From Alphaproteobacteria bacterium (GTDB lineage Bacteria > Pseudomonadota > Alphaproteobacteria > TMED109), in assembly GCA_022824395.1 (NCBI GenBank), contig JAJDZX010000088.1, forward strand, positions 1 through 59,775: a stretch of 59,775 nucleotides of DNA, in the 5' to 3' direction. The translations under genes were made by a program, and so were the position numbers. Under the pieces are notes generated by a model. It was given only the letters and a program-made list of their open reading frames with translations. It did not search any database and was not told the DNA's origin. Below are positions 45,993-56,281 of the stretch, piece by piece (the first letter of the stretch is position 1; every line of letters begins with the position of its first letter).

Positions 45993-47104
45993 TTTCTCCC
46001 GGCCAGGGAAGCGCGCCACCCGAACGTCGTCGGTCGCGCCCCATCCAAGTCGGCACGGTGACAGTCGGCGGCGACGCGCCGATCTCCGTGCAGTCGATGA
46101 CCAACACGCCGACGGCAGATGCCGCGGCCACGCTGGCGCAAGTACAGGCACTCGCTGCAGCCGGCGCGGACATTGTCCGGGTGTCGTGCCCCGACGAGCC
46201 GTCGACGGAAGCACTCCGAACCATCGTCCGGGAATCGCCGGTTCCCATCGTCGCCGACATTCACTTTCACTATCGCCGGGCCATCGAGGCGGCGGAAGCG
46301 GGAGCAGCGTGCCTGCGGGTCAATCCGGGAAATATCGGCGGCCGCGCGCGCGTGGCCGAGGTGGTGCAGGCCGCCCGCGATCACGGATGCTCGATGCGGA
46401 TCGGCGTCAATGCCGGCTCGCTTGAACGGGACCTGCTGGAGCGCTACCGGGAACCCACGGCACCCGCCATGGTGGAAAGCGCGATACGGCACGCCGCCAT
46501 GCTGGATGACCAGCATTTCTTCAATTACAAGATCAGCGTCAAGGCATCGAGTGTCCGCCTTGCGGTCGAGGCCTACCGCGCCCTGGCGCAGGCCACTGAC
46601 GCGCCTCTGCACCTGGGGATCACCGAGGCCGGGGGCCGTGATGCCGGGGCCGTGCGGTCCGCGGTGGGTCTCGGCATGCTGCTGGCCGACGGCATCGGCG
46701 ACACCATCCGCGTCTCGCTGTCCGCGGATCCGGTCGAAGAGGTGCGCGTCGGCAACGAGATCCTCAAGTCACTAGGTCTCCGGCACCGTGGCGTGACGGT
46801 CATCGCCTGCCCAAGCTGCGCCCGCCAGCAGTTTCCCGTCATCGACACGGTTCGCCGCATCGAGGAACGGCTGCAGCACATCGCGCAGCCGATTACGGTG
46901 TCCATTATCGGCTGCGTAGTCAACGGTCCCGGCGAGGCCCGCACCGCCGACGTCGGCGTGACCGGGGGCGGTCGCGGAGTGCACCAGATCTACGTCGGCG
47001 GCGAGACCCAGGCCCGGTTTCAGGGAAACGACTTCGTTGAACACGTCGCGCACCTCGTGGAGGAGCGCGCCCGAATTCTCGAAGAACATGCCGCGCAAAC
47101 CTGA
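45989..47104 (+). CDS. ispG: 4-hydroxy-3-methylbut-2-enyl diphosphate synthase
   Basis: 371 residues, [4Fe-4S] enzyme of the MEP isoprenoid pathway. N-terminus [22 protein letters not shown]; cluster ligands in [14 protein letters not shown] (two Cys) and [11 protein letters not shown] (third Cys). [17 protein letters not shown] belongs to the TIM barrel. GTG start overlapping the RodZ-like stop; hisS follows after nine bases. Confidence 0.97.
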   Translation: MISPGQGSAPPERRRSRPIQVGTVTVGGDAPISVQSMTNTPTADAAATLAQVQALAAAGADIVRVSCPDEPSTEALRTIVRESPVPIVADIHFHYRRAIEAAEAGAACLRVNPGNIGGRARVAEVVQAARDHGCSMRIGVNAGSLERDLLERYREPTAPAMVESAIRHAAMLDDQHFFNYKISVKASSVRLAVEAYRALAQATDAPLHLGITEAGGRDAGAVRSAVGLGMLLADGIGDTIRVSLSADPVEEVRVGNEILKSLGLRHRGVTVIACPSCARQQFPVIDTVRRIEERLQHIAQPITVSIIGCVVNGPGEARTADVGVTGGGRGVHQIYVGGETQARFQGNDFVEHVAHLVEERARILEEHAAQT

Positions 47105-47113
47105 GAGACCGCT

Positions 47114-48373
47114 ATGGCTAATGCGTTGCGGCCGGTGCGCGGGACCCATGACTTGTTCGGAGACGACAAGCGCCGGTTTGACCATATCGTAGTCACCGCC
47201 CGATCCGTCGCCGCTGCCTACGGCTATGCGCCGATGGCGACGCCGGCATTCGAGTTCACCGAGGTGTTTCGCCGTACGCTTGGCGAGACATCCGACATTG
47301 TCACCAAGGAGATGTACACCTTCGCCTCCGGCTCCGGGGAGGAGGTGACGTTGCGGCCGGAAGGCACCGCTCCGGTGGCTCGCGCCCTGGTCTCGGGTGG
47401 GCGGCTGCAGGTGCTGCCGGCGCGGCTCTTCTACGACGGGCCGATGTTCCGGCGTGAACGGCCGCAGAAGGGCCGGATGCGCCAATTCCACCAGGTTGGC
47501 ATCGAGTTGATCGGCGAGCCATCGCCGGTCGGCGATGTGGAGGTGATCGCTGCCGGCGCGCGCCTGCTGGAGGAATTGAGTCTGACCGACTCTGTCGTGT
47601 TGCGCCTCCACACGCTCGGCAACGGCGCCAGCCGCGACCGATACCGGAGCGCGCTCGTCGGATATCTTGACCAGCGGCGGGAGGCCCTGTCCGCCGATTC
47701 GCGGCGGCGGCTGGACCGCAACCCTTTGCGCGTACTGGATTCGAAGGCTCCGGAAGACCGGCGGGTTGCAAACGAAGCCCCCCGCCTGCTTGATTTTCTC
47801 GATCAGGAATCAGCGGATTTCTTCGGAACGGTGCGGCACCACCTCGACGCGCTGGGCATCAGCTACGAAATCGATCCGCTGCTGGTACGCGGCCTCGACT
47901 ACTACATGCACACCACGTTCGAGTTCGTGACGGATCGGCTCGGGGCCCAGGGCGCCGTGCTGGCCGGCGGCCGCTACGACGGCCTCACCGAACGGATGGG
48001 CGGGCCCGCACTGGCCGGAACTGGCTGGGCCGCCGGGATCGAACGCCTCGCGCTACTGGCCGGCGATGCGCTGCCAGCCGCGATTCGTCCCGTGCTCGTA
48101 GCCTGCATCTCCGCCGCCGCAACGGCCCAGGCGCTCCGGTGTGCAGAGGCGTTGCGCAACACCGGTCTCGCCACCGAACTCGCGCTGCAGGGAAGCCTCA
48201 AGCGCCAGCTACGGCACGCGGACAGGATCGGAGCCCGGGCCGCGGTGCTCCTGGGGGATCGTGAACTCGAGGCGGGTCAGGCCCTGGTCCGGGACCTGGA
48301 CACCGGGCAGCAGTCCGAGGTCCCGTACGCGCTGCTCCCTGATCACGTGTCGGAGATCTCCAACAATGGGTGA
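47114..48373 (+). CDS. hisS: histidyl-tRNA synthetase
   Basis: 419 residues, class II synthetase. N-terminus LRPVRGTHDLF, motif 2 EVTLRPEGTAPVARAL ... RQFHQVGIELIG, the His-A loop RGLDYYMHTTFEF, and motif 3 GTGWAAGIERLAL, followed by an anticodon-binding domain. Its last eight bases overlap prfA. Part of the ispG-hisS-prfA-prmC run conserved in Alphaproteobacteria. Confidence 0.96.
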   Translation: MANALRPVRGTHDLFGDDKRRFDHIVVTARSVAAAYGYAPMATPAFEFTEVFRRTLGETSDIVTKEMYTFASGSGEEVTLRPEGTAPVARALVSGGRLQVLPARLFYDGPMFRRERPQKGRMRQFHQVGIELIGEPSPVGDVEVIAAGARLLEELSLTDSVVLRLHTLGNGASRDRYRSALVGYLDQRREALSADSRRRLDRNPLRVLDSKAPEDRRVANEAPRLLDFLDQESADFFGTVRHHLDALGISYEIDPLLVRGLDYYMHTTFEFVTDRLGAQGAVLAGGRYDGLTERMGGPALAGTGWAAGIERLALLAGDALPAAIRPVLVACISAAATAQALRCAEALRNTGLATELALQGSLKRQLRHADRIGARAAVLLGDRELEAGQALVRDLDTGQQSEVPYALLPDHVSEISNNG

Positions 48374-49448
48374 GCCACGCCTCGAGGATGCGTTCGAAGG
48401 CATCCTGCTGCGTCGGCAGGAGCTCGAAGCGGCCCTCGGCGACCCTGCCCTGGACCACGAGCGCCGGGTGCAGCTCTCGCGCGAACATGCCCAGATCCAG
48501 CCGATCGCCGAGAAAATCGACGATTACACCAGCCTGGCCACGGAGCGCAGCGGGCTCGACGAAATCCTGTCGGACCCGGACACCGACGCAGCGCTGCGCG
48601 CGCTGGCCGAAGAGGATCAGGCGCGGATCGAGCGGAGCATCGACGCCTGCGGAAGGGACATTCGCGAGCTTCTGGTGCCGGCAGACGAAGCCAACAAGCG
48701 GGATGTCATTCTCGAAGTCCGCGCCGGCACCGGCGGTGACGAGGCGGCCCTGTTCGCGCGCGATCTCTTCCGCATGTACGAGCGATACGCCGAAGCTCAC
48801 CATTGGAAGTTTCGGGTGCTCTCCCTCAGCGAGAACGCCCTCGGGGGGACCCGCGAGGCCATGGCCGAGGTGGTGGGCCGGGGGGCGTACGGCCGACTGC
48901 GGCATGAATCCGGCGTGCATCGGGTGCAGCGCGTTCCCACGACCGAGGCGGCCGGACGCATCCACACGTCGGCCGCGACAGTGGCCGTCCTGCCGAAGGC
49001 AGAGGACGTCGACGTGGTGATCGCTCCGGGAGACCTGCGGATCGATACATTCCGCGCCCAAGGCGCCGGTGGCCAGCACGTCAACAAGACCGACAGTGCC
49101 GTCCGGATCACGCACCTTCCCACCAATACCGTCGTGGTGTGCCAGGACGAGAAGTCCCAGCATCGGAACCGCGAAAAGGCAATGAACGTCCTGCGCGCAC
49201 GCCTCTACGAGCAGGAGCGCCAGGCACAGGAACAGATACAAGCCGATGCGCGTCGGACCCAGGTCGGTTCCGGTGATCGCTCGGAGCGCGTGCGCACCTA
49301 CAATTTTCCGCAGGACCGCATCACCGACCACCGGATCGGCCTCACCGTGCACCGCATCGAGCAAGTGCTGAGCGGAGAAATGCTGGACACGCTGGTCGAT
49401 GCACTGATGGCGGAAGAGAAACGCCAGCGATTGGCTGGCGGCGTCTGA
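48366..49448 (+). CDS. prfA: peptide chain release factor 1
   Basis: RF1, about 360 residues, recognises UAA/UAG. The catalytic GGQ is present in AQGAGGQHVNKTDSAVRITH; the codon-recognition tripeptide is P-T-T in RVQRVPTTEAAGRIHTS (P-x-T, where Ala or Val is the usual middle residue). The ATG at 48366 lies inside the hisS end. PrmC, which methylates the GGQ glutamine, is encoded eight bases downstream. Confidence 0.97.
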   Translation: MGEPRLEDAFEGILLRRQELEAALGDPALDHERRVQLSREHAQIQPIAEKIDDYTSLATERSGLDEILSDPDTDAALRALAEEDQARIERSIDACGRDIRELLVPADEANKRDVILEVRAGTGGDEAALFARDLFRMYERYAEAHHWKFRVLSLSENALGGTREAMAEVVGRGAYGRLRHESGVHRVQRVPTTEAAGRIHTSAATVAVLPKAEDVDVVIAPGDLRIDTFRAQGAGGQHVNKTDSAVRITHLPTNTVVVCQDEKSQHRNREKAMNVLRARLYEQERQAQEQIQADARRTQVGSGDRSERVRTYNFPQDRITDHRIGLTVHRIEQVLSGEMLDTLVDALMAEEKRQRLAGGV

Positions 49449-49456
49449 ACCATCCG

Positions 49457-50305
49457 GTGGATCTCTCGGCTGAGGCGGCGATACAACGGGCACAGGTTTC
49501 GCTGCGAAATGCCGGTATCGACGGGCCACGGCGCGAGGCCCGGCTGTTGGTCGCCCTTGCCAAGGGTGCAGAGCCCTCACTCGCCGCCGACGCACGGCTG
49601 ACGCCAGAGGCGCTGGGACGGCTCACGGCCCTGGTCGCGCGGCGGGCAGCACGGGAGCCGTACGCCTACCTGGCCGAGGAACGGGAATTCATGGGCCTGC
49701 GTTTCACCGTTTCCGGGGCCGCCCTCATCCCCAGACCGGAAACGGAGAGTCTCGTCGAGGCGCTGCTCGAGGACCAGCCGGCGCAGTGCGTTCTCGATCT
49801 GGGCACTGGAACCGGGGCGATCCTGCTGTCGCTCCTGGACCGGTGGCGCGGCACACATGGGGTCGGCGTGGACCGTTCGCCGGCCGCGGTAGTCGTCGCC
49901 AGACACAACGCGGACGCACTCGGGCTCCGCGGGCGGGCGTTACTGCTGGCTTCCGACTGGAGCAGCGCGCTCCGACCCGTTCCGACCTTCGATCTCGCGG
50001 TCTGCAATCCGCCCTACATACCAAGCGACGAGATTTGCGGGCTGGATCCTGAGGTTCGCGATTACGAGCCCCGCCTGGCTCTGGACGGCGGGGCGGACGG
50101 CCTCGATCCCGTGCGCGCGCTGCTGCCCGGGCTGGTCCGGGTCCTGGCACCTGGTGCCCGCGCTGTGTTCGAAACCGACCCACGTCTCTGGAACGGCCTG
50201 GCGGCGCTCGTAGATCAATCCGGCGGTACCGACATTGCCTGTCTCCGGGACCTGACGGGCCGCCGCCGCGGCCTGGTCGCGCGGTTTGCGGGCACCCGTG
50301 CGTAA
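49457..50305 (+). CDS. prmC: release factor glutamine methyltransferase
   Basis: 282 residues, SAM-dependent N5-glutamine methyltransferase for release factors. N-terminal helical domain with RREARLLVA; motif I VLDLGTGTGAILLSLL; the catalytic NPPY in CNPPYIPSDEI; YEPRLALDGGADGLD after it. GTG start. Neighbouring prfA is its substrate's gene. Confidence 0.96.
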   Translation: MDLSAEAAIQRAQVSLRNAGIDGPRREARLLVALAKGAEPSLAADARLTPEALGRLTALVARRAAREPYAYLAEEREFMGLRFTVSGAALIPRPETESLVEALLEDQPAQCVLDLGTGTGAILLSLLDRWRGTHGVGVDRSPAAVVVARHNADALGLRGRALLLASDWSSALRPVPTFDLAVCNPPYIPSDEICGLDPEVRDYEPRLALDGGADGLDPVRALLPGLVRVLAPGARAVFETDPRLWNGLAALVDQSGGTDIACLRDLTGRRRGLVARFAGTRA

Positions 50306-50512
50306 GACCGCTGCCAGGGTTGCCTCCGTCGAGGATTTAGGTCTTCATGTATAGTGTGGACCACTGGTCCTCGAATCGGCGCTGGCCGCCTTGCTGTTGA
50401 ACGGCCTCGCGAATCCCCGATCGACACGTCTGCGCTGAGCGTATGTGCCTCGCGCACGGACGACGCCATCAGACTTCATCCGCCGGACCTAACTGGAGAA
50501 CCCCGACCCCAC

Positions 50513-50881
50513 ATGTACGATCGATCTAAACCCCCCACCGGCCCCCGCCGCCATCGCGGCCGGCCTCAGGCTCGACGCGGCAGCGGTCCAAACCAGACCT
50601 TCGAAAGCAATGGTGGCCCCGGCATCAAGGTTCGGGGTACCGCCCGCCAGGTGGCGGAGCGCTATCACGGGCTGGCTCGCGATGCCCTTTCCTCCGGGGA
50701 CCGAATTGCCGCAGAGAACTTCCTGCAGCACGCCGAGCACTACCAGCGCATCCAGGCCACGCTGAACGCCCCCGCCCCGACCAACCAAGTGCGGTCCAAC
50801 GGCCGCGCTGACCGGCGGCACGAAGGGGAATCACGGCCGCACGGCGACGAGCCGTTTCCGGCCGAGGGCCCGTTCCGCTAA
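50513..50881 (+). CDS. DUF4167 domain-containing protein
   Basis: 122 residues, very basic N-terminus (PRRHRGRPQARRGSG) followed by the DUF4167 core QTFESNGGPGIKVRGTARQ and LARDALSSGDRIAAENFLQHAEHYQRI (as two neighbouring blocks). The family is alphaproteobacterial and lies between prmC and clpB, exactly as here. Possible RNA-binding protein from its charge and repeats; function unknown. C-terminus is polar and probably disordered. Confidence 0.88.
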   Translation: MYDRSKPPTGPRRHRGRPQARRGSGPNQTFESNGGPGIKVRGTARQVAERYHGLARDALSSGDRIAAENFLQHAEHYQRIQATLNAPAPTNQVRSNGRADRRHEGESRPHGDEPFPAEGPFR

Positions 50882-51472
50882 CCGACCGGGAGGCTGCCGC
50901 CCGCTCCGCACGGCCGTGGGGGTCCACAATCGGCCCGATCGAATTGATCGGCGCAAAGGGCCGCCGCTCGATGTACTCAGCCCGCCTATCACGGCGCGGG
51001 CCAGCAGGGGAGATGGACCGGGAAGCGAGTCATCACCCCTCGCCATCGGCGCCCGTCACAATCTGCCGGTTCGCCCGCCTGCGGTTGCCCTGACCCTGAA
51101 ACGGAAGCGTGCGCCGGCACGGACAGAGCTGCACTCACCAGCCTGGTAGGCCCGCGTGTCCGGCCACGTCGGGGACCGTGCGTCGCCATCGCCAAGCTGC
51201 CGTAGCTGCCAGCCCGGGGCCTACCGCCGGGGCGCGGCTTAAAGCCCATCCAGAGGCCGGGCGCGAGCGCTTCGTCGGGGCCCCCCTGAGGGCGCGGCAT
51301 CCGGACGACAGGCGAACCCTGCCCGGCGCCGTCCGCCCAGACGCGGCGACGGGTATCAATCCAAGACCCCGGGACCTCCTGACAGGATCGAGGCGCGGAG
51401 ACCCGCCCCACGACGAAGCGTCCGCCGGCGCGGGGGCGGGGCGAACATCCCGGCCGGCCAGATCTACCCGCG
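50882..51472. other. long intergenic region before clpB
   Basis: About 590 bases without a supportable gene. Frames give only Arg/Pro/Gly-rich translations. I looked for RNase P, SRP, 6S and tmRNA hallmarks and did not find them. The region is GC-rich with many short dyads; an unannotated structured RNA cannot be ruled out by eye. Confidence 0.35.
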
Positions 51473-51525
51473 TTGCGAACGGGCGAATTCTCCCCATATG
51501 AAAGGCGCAACCCCTTGAGGGTTGC
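51473..51525 (+). promoter_or_regulatory. heat-shock-type promoter and 5' stem-loop of clpB
   Basis: TTGCGAA (51473-51479), then 12 bases, then CCCCATAT (51492-51499). The second box is an exact match to the sigma-32 -10 core CCCCATnT and the first resembles its -35. Transcription would begin near 51506. A perfect 7-base stem-loop GCAACCC-cttga-GGGTTGC (51507-51525) would sit at the very 5' end of the message. clpB, a sigma-32 regulon member in many bacteria, starts 38 bases later. Confidence 0.55.
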
Positions 51526-51563
51526 ACCAAGTGCCACGTGCCAGCACCCGAGGGAAACGCATC

Positions 51564-54125
51564 ATGGATCTTCAGTCGCTAAGCGAACGCTGCCAGGGTC
51601 TCGTGCAGTCGGCGCTGACGCGCGCACGGACGGCAGGCCACCAGTCGTTCATGCCCGAGCACGTGCTGCGGGAGTTGCTGGCCGACCCGGACGGACTGGC
51701 CGCCAACATCATGCGAAGCGCCGGTGCTTCCCCGGAAGGGGCGCTGGCGGCGTGCGAAGAGAGGCTCGCGGCGTTGCCGGTCGTGGAGGGACCCGGTGCC
51801 GGGCATCTCGTGCCGCATCCGGAGACGTTGCGGCTGTTGGAGCAGGCCACGAAGATCGCGCGGGCAGCGGGAGATCGCTTTGTCACAGCGGAACGCCTGC
51901 TGGCTGCAGCGGCCGCGCTGAAGCAATCGTCGGTGGCCCAGATCCTGAGCGCGGCCGGCCTCGAAACCTCGCGCCTGGAAGCGGCGATCGCGCAATTGCG
52001 CAAGGGCCGCACTGCCGACAGCGCCCACGCGGAAAGCAGCTATGACGCTCTTCGCCGGTTCACCCGGGACCTGACGGACGAGGCCCGTGAAGGGCGCGTG
52101 GACGCGGTGATCGGCCGCGACGAGGAAATCCGTCGCGTGATGCAGATCCTGTCGCGCCGGACCAAGAACAACCCGGTTCTGATCGGCGAGCCGGGTGTCG
52201 GCAAGACCGCGATCGTGGAAGGTCTGGCGATGCGGGTGGTCAATGGTGATGTCCCCGAATCCCTGCGCGACGCCCGGATCTATTCGCTCGACCTCGGGGC
52301 GCTCGTCGCGGGTGCCAAGTACCAGGGCGAATTCGAGGAGCGCCTCAAGGCCGTGCTGAACGAAGTCGAGCACGAGACCGGTATTGTCCTGTTCGTCGAC
52401 GAGATGCACACCCTGATCGGCGCCGGGGCGCCGTCCGGTTCGACGGACGCGTCCAACCTGCTGAAGCCGGCGCTCGCCAGGGGGGTCCTGCACTGTATCG
52501 GCGCCACGACGCTCGATGAGTATCGCAAGCACGTGGAAAAGGACGCGGCGCTAGCGCGCCGGTTCCAGCCCGTGTACGTCGCGGCTCCATCCGTCGAGGA
52601 CACCGTTTCCATTCTGCGCGGCATCAAGGAGAAGTACGACCTCCATCACGGCGTGACGATTTCCGATGCGGCACTCGTCGCGGCCGCGACCCTCTCCGAC
52701 CGCTACATCAGCGACCGCTTCCTGCCGGACAAGGCCATCGACCTGATCGACGAGGCCGCCGCGCGCAAGCGCATGGAAATCGACAGCAAGCCCGAGGCCC
52801 TCGATGAGCTCGATCGGCGGATCGTGCAACTGAAGATCGAGCGTGAAGCGCTCCGGAAGGAAACCGATGCCGGCGCGGCAACGCGGCTCACGAAACTGGA
52901 GGACGAACTCGGCGCACTCGAGGAGGAGGCTTCCCTGCGCAAGGCGGAGTGGCTAGCTGCCAAGGACGTCATGGCCGCCAACCACAGGCTGAAGGAGCAG
53001 CTCGACAAGGCTCGATCCGATCTTCAGCTGGCCCAGCGGGCCGGCAACCTGGCGCGCGCCGGCGAACTGGCGCACGGGACCATCCCGACACTGGAAGCCA
53101 GCCTGACCGAATCCGATCAGGCGGGCGCCGGCAAGCTCGCCGGGACCGCGGTGCTCGATTCCGATGTCGCCGCAGTTGTCGCGCGCTGGACTGGCATCCC
53201 GACGGAGAACCTCCTGGCAAGCGAGGCCGAGCGGCTGGTGCATCTCGAATCGGTGCTGGAGTCCCGTGTTGTGGGACAAGACGACGCGCTGCGTGCGGTC
53301 GCCAGCGCTGTCCGGCGCGCCAAGGCCGGTCTGCAGGACCCCCACCGACCGCTGGGATCGTTTCTCTTCCTGGGGCCCACCGGGGTCGGCAAGACAGAGC
53401 TTGCCAAGGCACTGGCAGAATTCCTGTTCAGCGACGAGCGGGCACTGCTCCGTTTCGACATGTCCGAGTACATGGAGAAGCACTCCGTGGCGCGGATGCT
53501 CGGGGCACCGCCGGGGTATGTCGGCTACGAAGACGGGGGCACGCTGACGGAAGCCGTGCGGCGGCGGCCCTACCAGGTCATCCTGTTCGACGAGATCGAG
53601 AAGGCCCATCCGGACATCTTCAATGTGCTGCTCCAAGTGCTCGATGACGGGTGCCTGACCGATAGCCAGGGCCACGTGGTCAACTTCCGCAACACCCTCG
53701 TGATCCTGACGTCGAATATCGGCGGAGAGTTTCTCGCCAACGAGGCGATGGACGAGGTGGCCAAACGGCACGCCGTGATGGAGGAGGTCAGGGCCCGGTT
53801 CCGGCCAGAATTCCTGAACCGGCTGGACGAGATCATTCAGTTCCGCAGTCTCGCCGCGGAGCACATGGATCGGATCGTCAACATTCAGCTGGACCGTCTC
53901 GTCAAGCGCGCATCCCGGCAAGACCTCGCAATCGACGTGACGGAGGATGCGCGGGCATGGTTGGCGAACCGGGGTTACGACCCCGCGTACGGAGCCCGGC
54001 CGCTCAATCGGGTCATCCAGCGCGAAGTGGAAAATCCGCTGGCGGAACTCGTATTAGCGGGCGGCGTCCGGGCGGGCGACCCGGTTCGCGTGTCCTGCGA
54101 CGGCAATTCGCTCCGGCTGCAATAG
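51564..54125 (+). CDS. clpB: ATP-dependent disaggregase ClpB
   Basis: About 853 residues, hexameric AAA+ chaperone that rescues aggregated proteins with DnaK. N-terminal Clp_N repeats (to about 150); first AAA domain with Walker [14 protein letters not shown] (near 209) and [13 protein letters not shown]; coiled-coil middle domain about 405-525 (charged, with [20 protein letters not shown]), the ClpB hallmark; second AAA with [14 protein letters not shown] (near 603). AGGGAAA precedes the ATG. The last conserved block [20 protein letters not shown] is intact. Confidence 0.97.
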   Translation: MDLQSLSERCQGLVQSALTRARTAGHQSFMPEHVLRELLADPDGLAANIMRSAGASPEGALAACEERLAALPVVEGPGAGHLVPHPETLRLLEQATKIARAAGDRFVTAERLLAAAAALKQSSVAQILSAAGLETSRLEAAIAQLRKGRTADSAHAESSYDALRRFTRDLTDEAREGRVDAVIGRDEEIRRVMQILSRRTKNNPVLIGEPGVGKTAIVEGLAMRVVNGDVPESLRDARIYSLDLGALVAGAKYQGEFEERLKAVLNEVEHETGIVLFVDEMHTLIGAGAPSGSTDASNLLKPALARGVLHCIGATTLDEYRKHVEKDAALARRFQPVYVAAPSVEDTVSILRGIKEKYDLHHGVTISDAALVAAATLSDRYISDRFLPDKAIDLIDEAAARKRMEIDSKPEALDELDRRIVQLKIEREALRKETDAGAATRLTKLEDELGALEEEASLRKAEWLAAKDVMAANHRLKEQLDKARSDLQLAQRAGNLARAGELAHGTIPTLEASLTESDQAGAGKLAGTAVLDSDVAAVVARWTGIPTENLLASEAERLVHLESVLESRVVGQDDALRAVASAVRRAKAGLQDPHRPLGSFLFLGPTGVGKTELAKALAEFLFSDERALLRFDMSEYMEKHSVARMLGAPPGYVGYEDGGTLTEAVRRRPYQVILFDEIEKAHPDIFNVLLQVLDDGCLTDSQGHVVNFRNTLVILTSNIGGEFLANEAMDEVAKRHAVMEEVRARFRPEFLNRLDEIIQFRSLAAEHMDRIVNIQLDRLVKRASRQDLAIDVTEDARAWLANRGYDPAYGARPLNRVIQREVENPLAELVLAGGVRAGDPVRVSCDGNSLRLQ

Positions 54126-54143
54126 CGGGCCCGTCCCAGGCCC

Positions 54144-54168
54144 GCCCTGCAGCCCCGGGCGGCAGGGC
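54144..54168 (+). terminator. possible clpB terminator hairpin
   Basis: GCCCTGC (54144-54150) and GCAGGGC (54162-54168) form a perfect 7-base stem 18 bases after the clpB stop. It has no U-run, so termination strength is uncertain. Confidence 0.4.
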
Positions 54169-54214
54169 CCTAGCCTCGATTCCCAAGCGAAGGGGTGGTG
54201 GTGACATGGTCGGT

Positions 54215-55942
54215 TCAGGCGAACCGGATGTTGAGGCGTCGTTGATCGAGCCACGGGATGGGGGTCCGGCGCTCAGCGAAGCCGGCCTTGAGCAGGTGAG
54301 GGTTGTAGGCGCGGCGTCCGAGGGTGACGATGATGTCGGTGGGGGTGATGTCGATGGTGGCGCTGGCCTTGACGAGCTTGCGGAAGAGGCTTCCGGGCTT
54401 CTGGGTCTCGAAGCCGTCGCCGAGGCGTGCGGCGAGGGTGCGGTAGAGGGCGCTGGCCATGACGGTGAGCTGGACGTCGACGTCGATCTTGAGGGGGACG
54501 GCGGCGGACAGGGCGTCCATGTGGAAGAAGTCGATGGCGTCGGCGATGGTGTTCTCGATGACCATGCGCCGGGCGTAGCGGTCGATCAGGTCGCTGGCCC
54601 GGGCGGTCATCTGGTTGGTGAGGAGCAGGGTGGGCCGGTCGTGGCCGAGATCGGTGATGGCGATCTGGCGGATGGGTTTCGGGTAGTCCCGGAGCGGCAC
54701 GGTCTGGTCGAGGATGCGCGGCGTCCGGTAGGCGCGGCCGACATTGTGGAGGGTGATCCGGCGCCACTGTGACGGTGGCGCGGCGAGCAGGGCGTCGACC
54801 ATCCTGGCGGTGCGGCGGCGGAGCGTCAGGAAGGCGATGCCGGCGGCCTCGAGCCGGGCGAGGTTGGCGTAGGTGGACAGGCGGCTGTCGAAGACGAGTT
54901 CGGCCGGCGCCGCGCCGGTGCGCTGCGTCCAGGCGTCGACGAAGCGCAGGATGGCGTCGTGCTGGGTGGCCCGGGTGACGGTGGCGTTGGCCCACACGAA
55001 GCTGCGCGCCCCGGCATCGCGGGCGAGGAAGGTCAGGATGCCCTTCTGGCGCCGGGAGCGCTTCGAGACGTAGTGCTTCTCGATCAGCGCCTCGTCGCCG
55101 TGATAGGGGATGGTGTGGAAGTCGAGGTCGAAGGACTGCCCGTGCCCGAGGCGGCGGTCGAGGCCGGCCAGGGCGTGATGCCAGCGTTCCATGACGCTCG
55201 TCAGGTGGCGCGGGTCGACCCGGCAGGAGTAATCGGTGAGGGTGGCCCGCTTGGGCATGGCGTTGAGGCCGGCGAACAGGGCGATGCCGGCGTCGAGGAC
55301 TTCCGGCATGACCCGGGACGGCCGGCCGATGCCCCACAGCTTGAGGGCCAGGAGCGCCCGGATGGCACAGCCGGGCGGGATCATGCGCGAGCCGAGCAGG
55401 TCCCGGACCAGGTGGTCGAGGTCGAGCTGCGCGAGGTCGTGGGCGAACAGGAACAGGCCGCCGAAGTCGGTGCGCAGGCGCCGGGGCGAGAGGTCGAGTT
55501 CGCGGCGGTCGGCCACCGGGGCGGCGAGAACGGCCGGGCGCTGGTCGGGCGGGCGTCGCGCCAGGCGGGTCAGGCCGGCTTCCTTGAGGACCTTGTGGAT
55601 GAAGCCGATGCTGGCGCCCTGCCCCTCGCGCTGCAGGGCCCGGTGGATGTCGTGGATGGAGAGCTGCGAGGCGCGGAGTTCGCGGATGCGGGCCCGGCGC
55701 CGGTCGGGCGGGCGGGTGTCCGGCGCCCGGCGCGGGCGCGCCGGCGGGTCGGGGAACAGGAAGGCGGGGTCGGCCTGGTTGAGGAACCGGGAGCACAGGT
55801 TGCGGAAGGAGCCGGGGGTATAGCCGAAGCGCCGGGCGGCCTCGGCGGTGGAGCATCCTTCGACGAAGCGGGCGCGCAGCGCCTCGTAGCGCCGCTGGTG
55901 CGGGGAGGCCGGCTTGAGGAAGCGGTCGGCGGGGCCGGTCAT
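54215..55942 (-). mobile_element. DDE transposase, IS4/IS1634-like insertion sequence
   Basis: About 575 residues. An N-terminal HTH (CSTAEAARRFGYTPGSFRNLC) precedes the catalytic core. DDE residues are visible at about D274 (FDLDFHTIPYHGDE), D352 (LVFDSRLSTYANL) and E463 in YARRMVIENTIADA, which fits the IS4-type Y-x2-R-x3-E motif. ATG at 55942 is preceded by the perfect palindrome CACGATATCGTG (55947-55958); an in-frame ATG at 56005 is possible. Candidate ends GGTGGTGACAT (54197) and, on the other strand, GGTGGCAACAAC (near 55995) match only partly, so element limits are not fixed. The frame is open throughout. Confidence 0.8.
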
Positions 55943-56281
55943 ATCACACGATATCGTGAACCATGAACAGTAGGGCACAATATGTTGTTGCCACCGCGCG
56001 GTCAAGCCCTGGCCAGGCGGCCTGCGGGCTGTGCGGGTGATCGGCTGGAATCACCTGAACAAATCAGCGGAACATGTGCCCCGGCACGCGGACGGCCCTG
56101 GAGGCGACCGTGGCGCGGCAGGGCTATGCGGGCTGGTGGTAACCCATATGGCAGGATGGAGTAGCGTTCATATATTCATCAATAAAGTGACAGCCAGGCG
56201 CAAGATGGCACCAGCTGACGCAGATCCTGCCGTGCCGCTGCAAGAAACCTCTCATCCTCGCTCCTCGCGTGGGCATCGAGG
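55943..56281. other. intergenic region between transposase and M23 peptidase genes
   Basis: 339 bases. It contains the palindrome CACGATATCGTG next to the transposase start, the possible outer end of that element near 55995, and an AT-rich patch at 56168-56190. No gene is supportable. Confidence 0.35.

Noticed and set aside
50882..51472. RNase P RNA, SRP RNA, 6S RNA or tmRNA in the long gap before clpB
   Set aside because: None of the invariant core sequences of these RNAs could be seen on either strand.
54273..55856. Second long minus-strand frame (527 codons) within the transposase
   Set aside because: Pro/Arg/His-rich frame-shifted shadow; the DDE residues are in the other frame.
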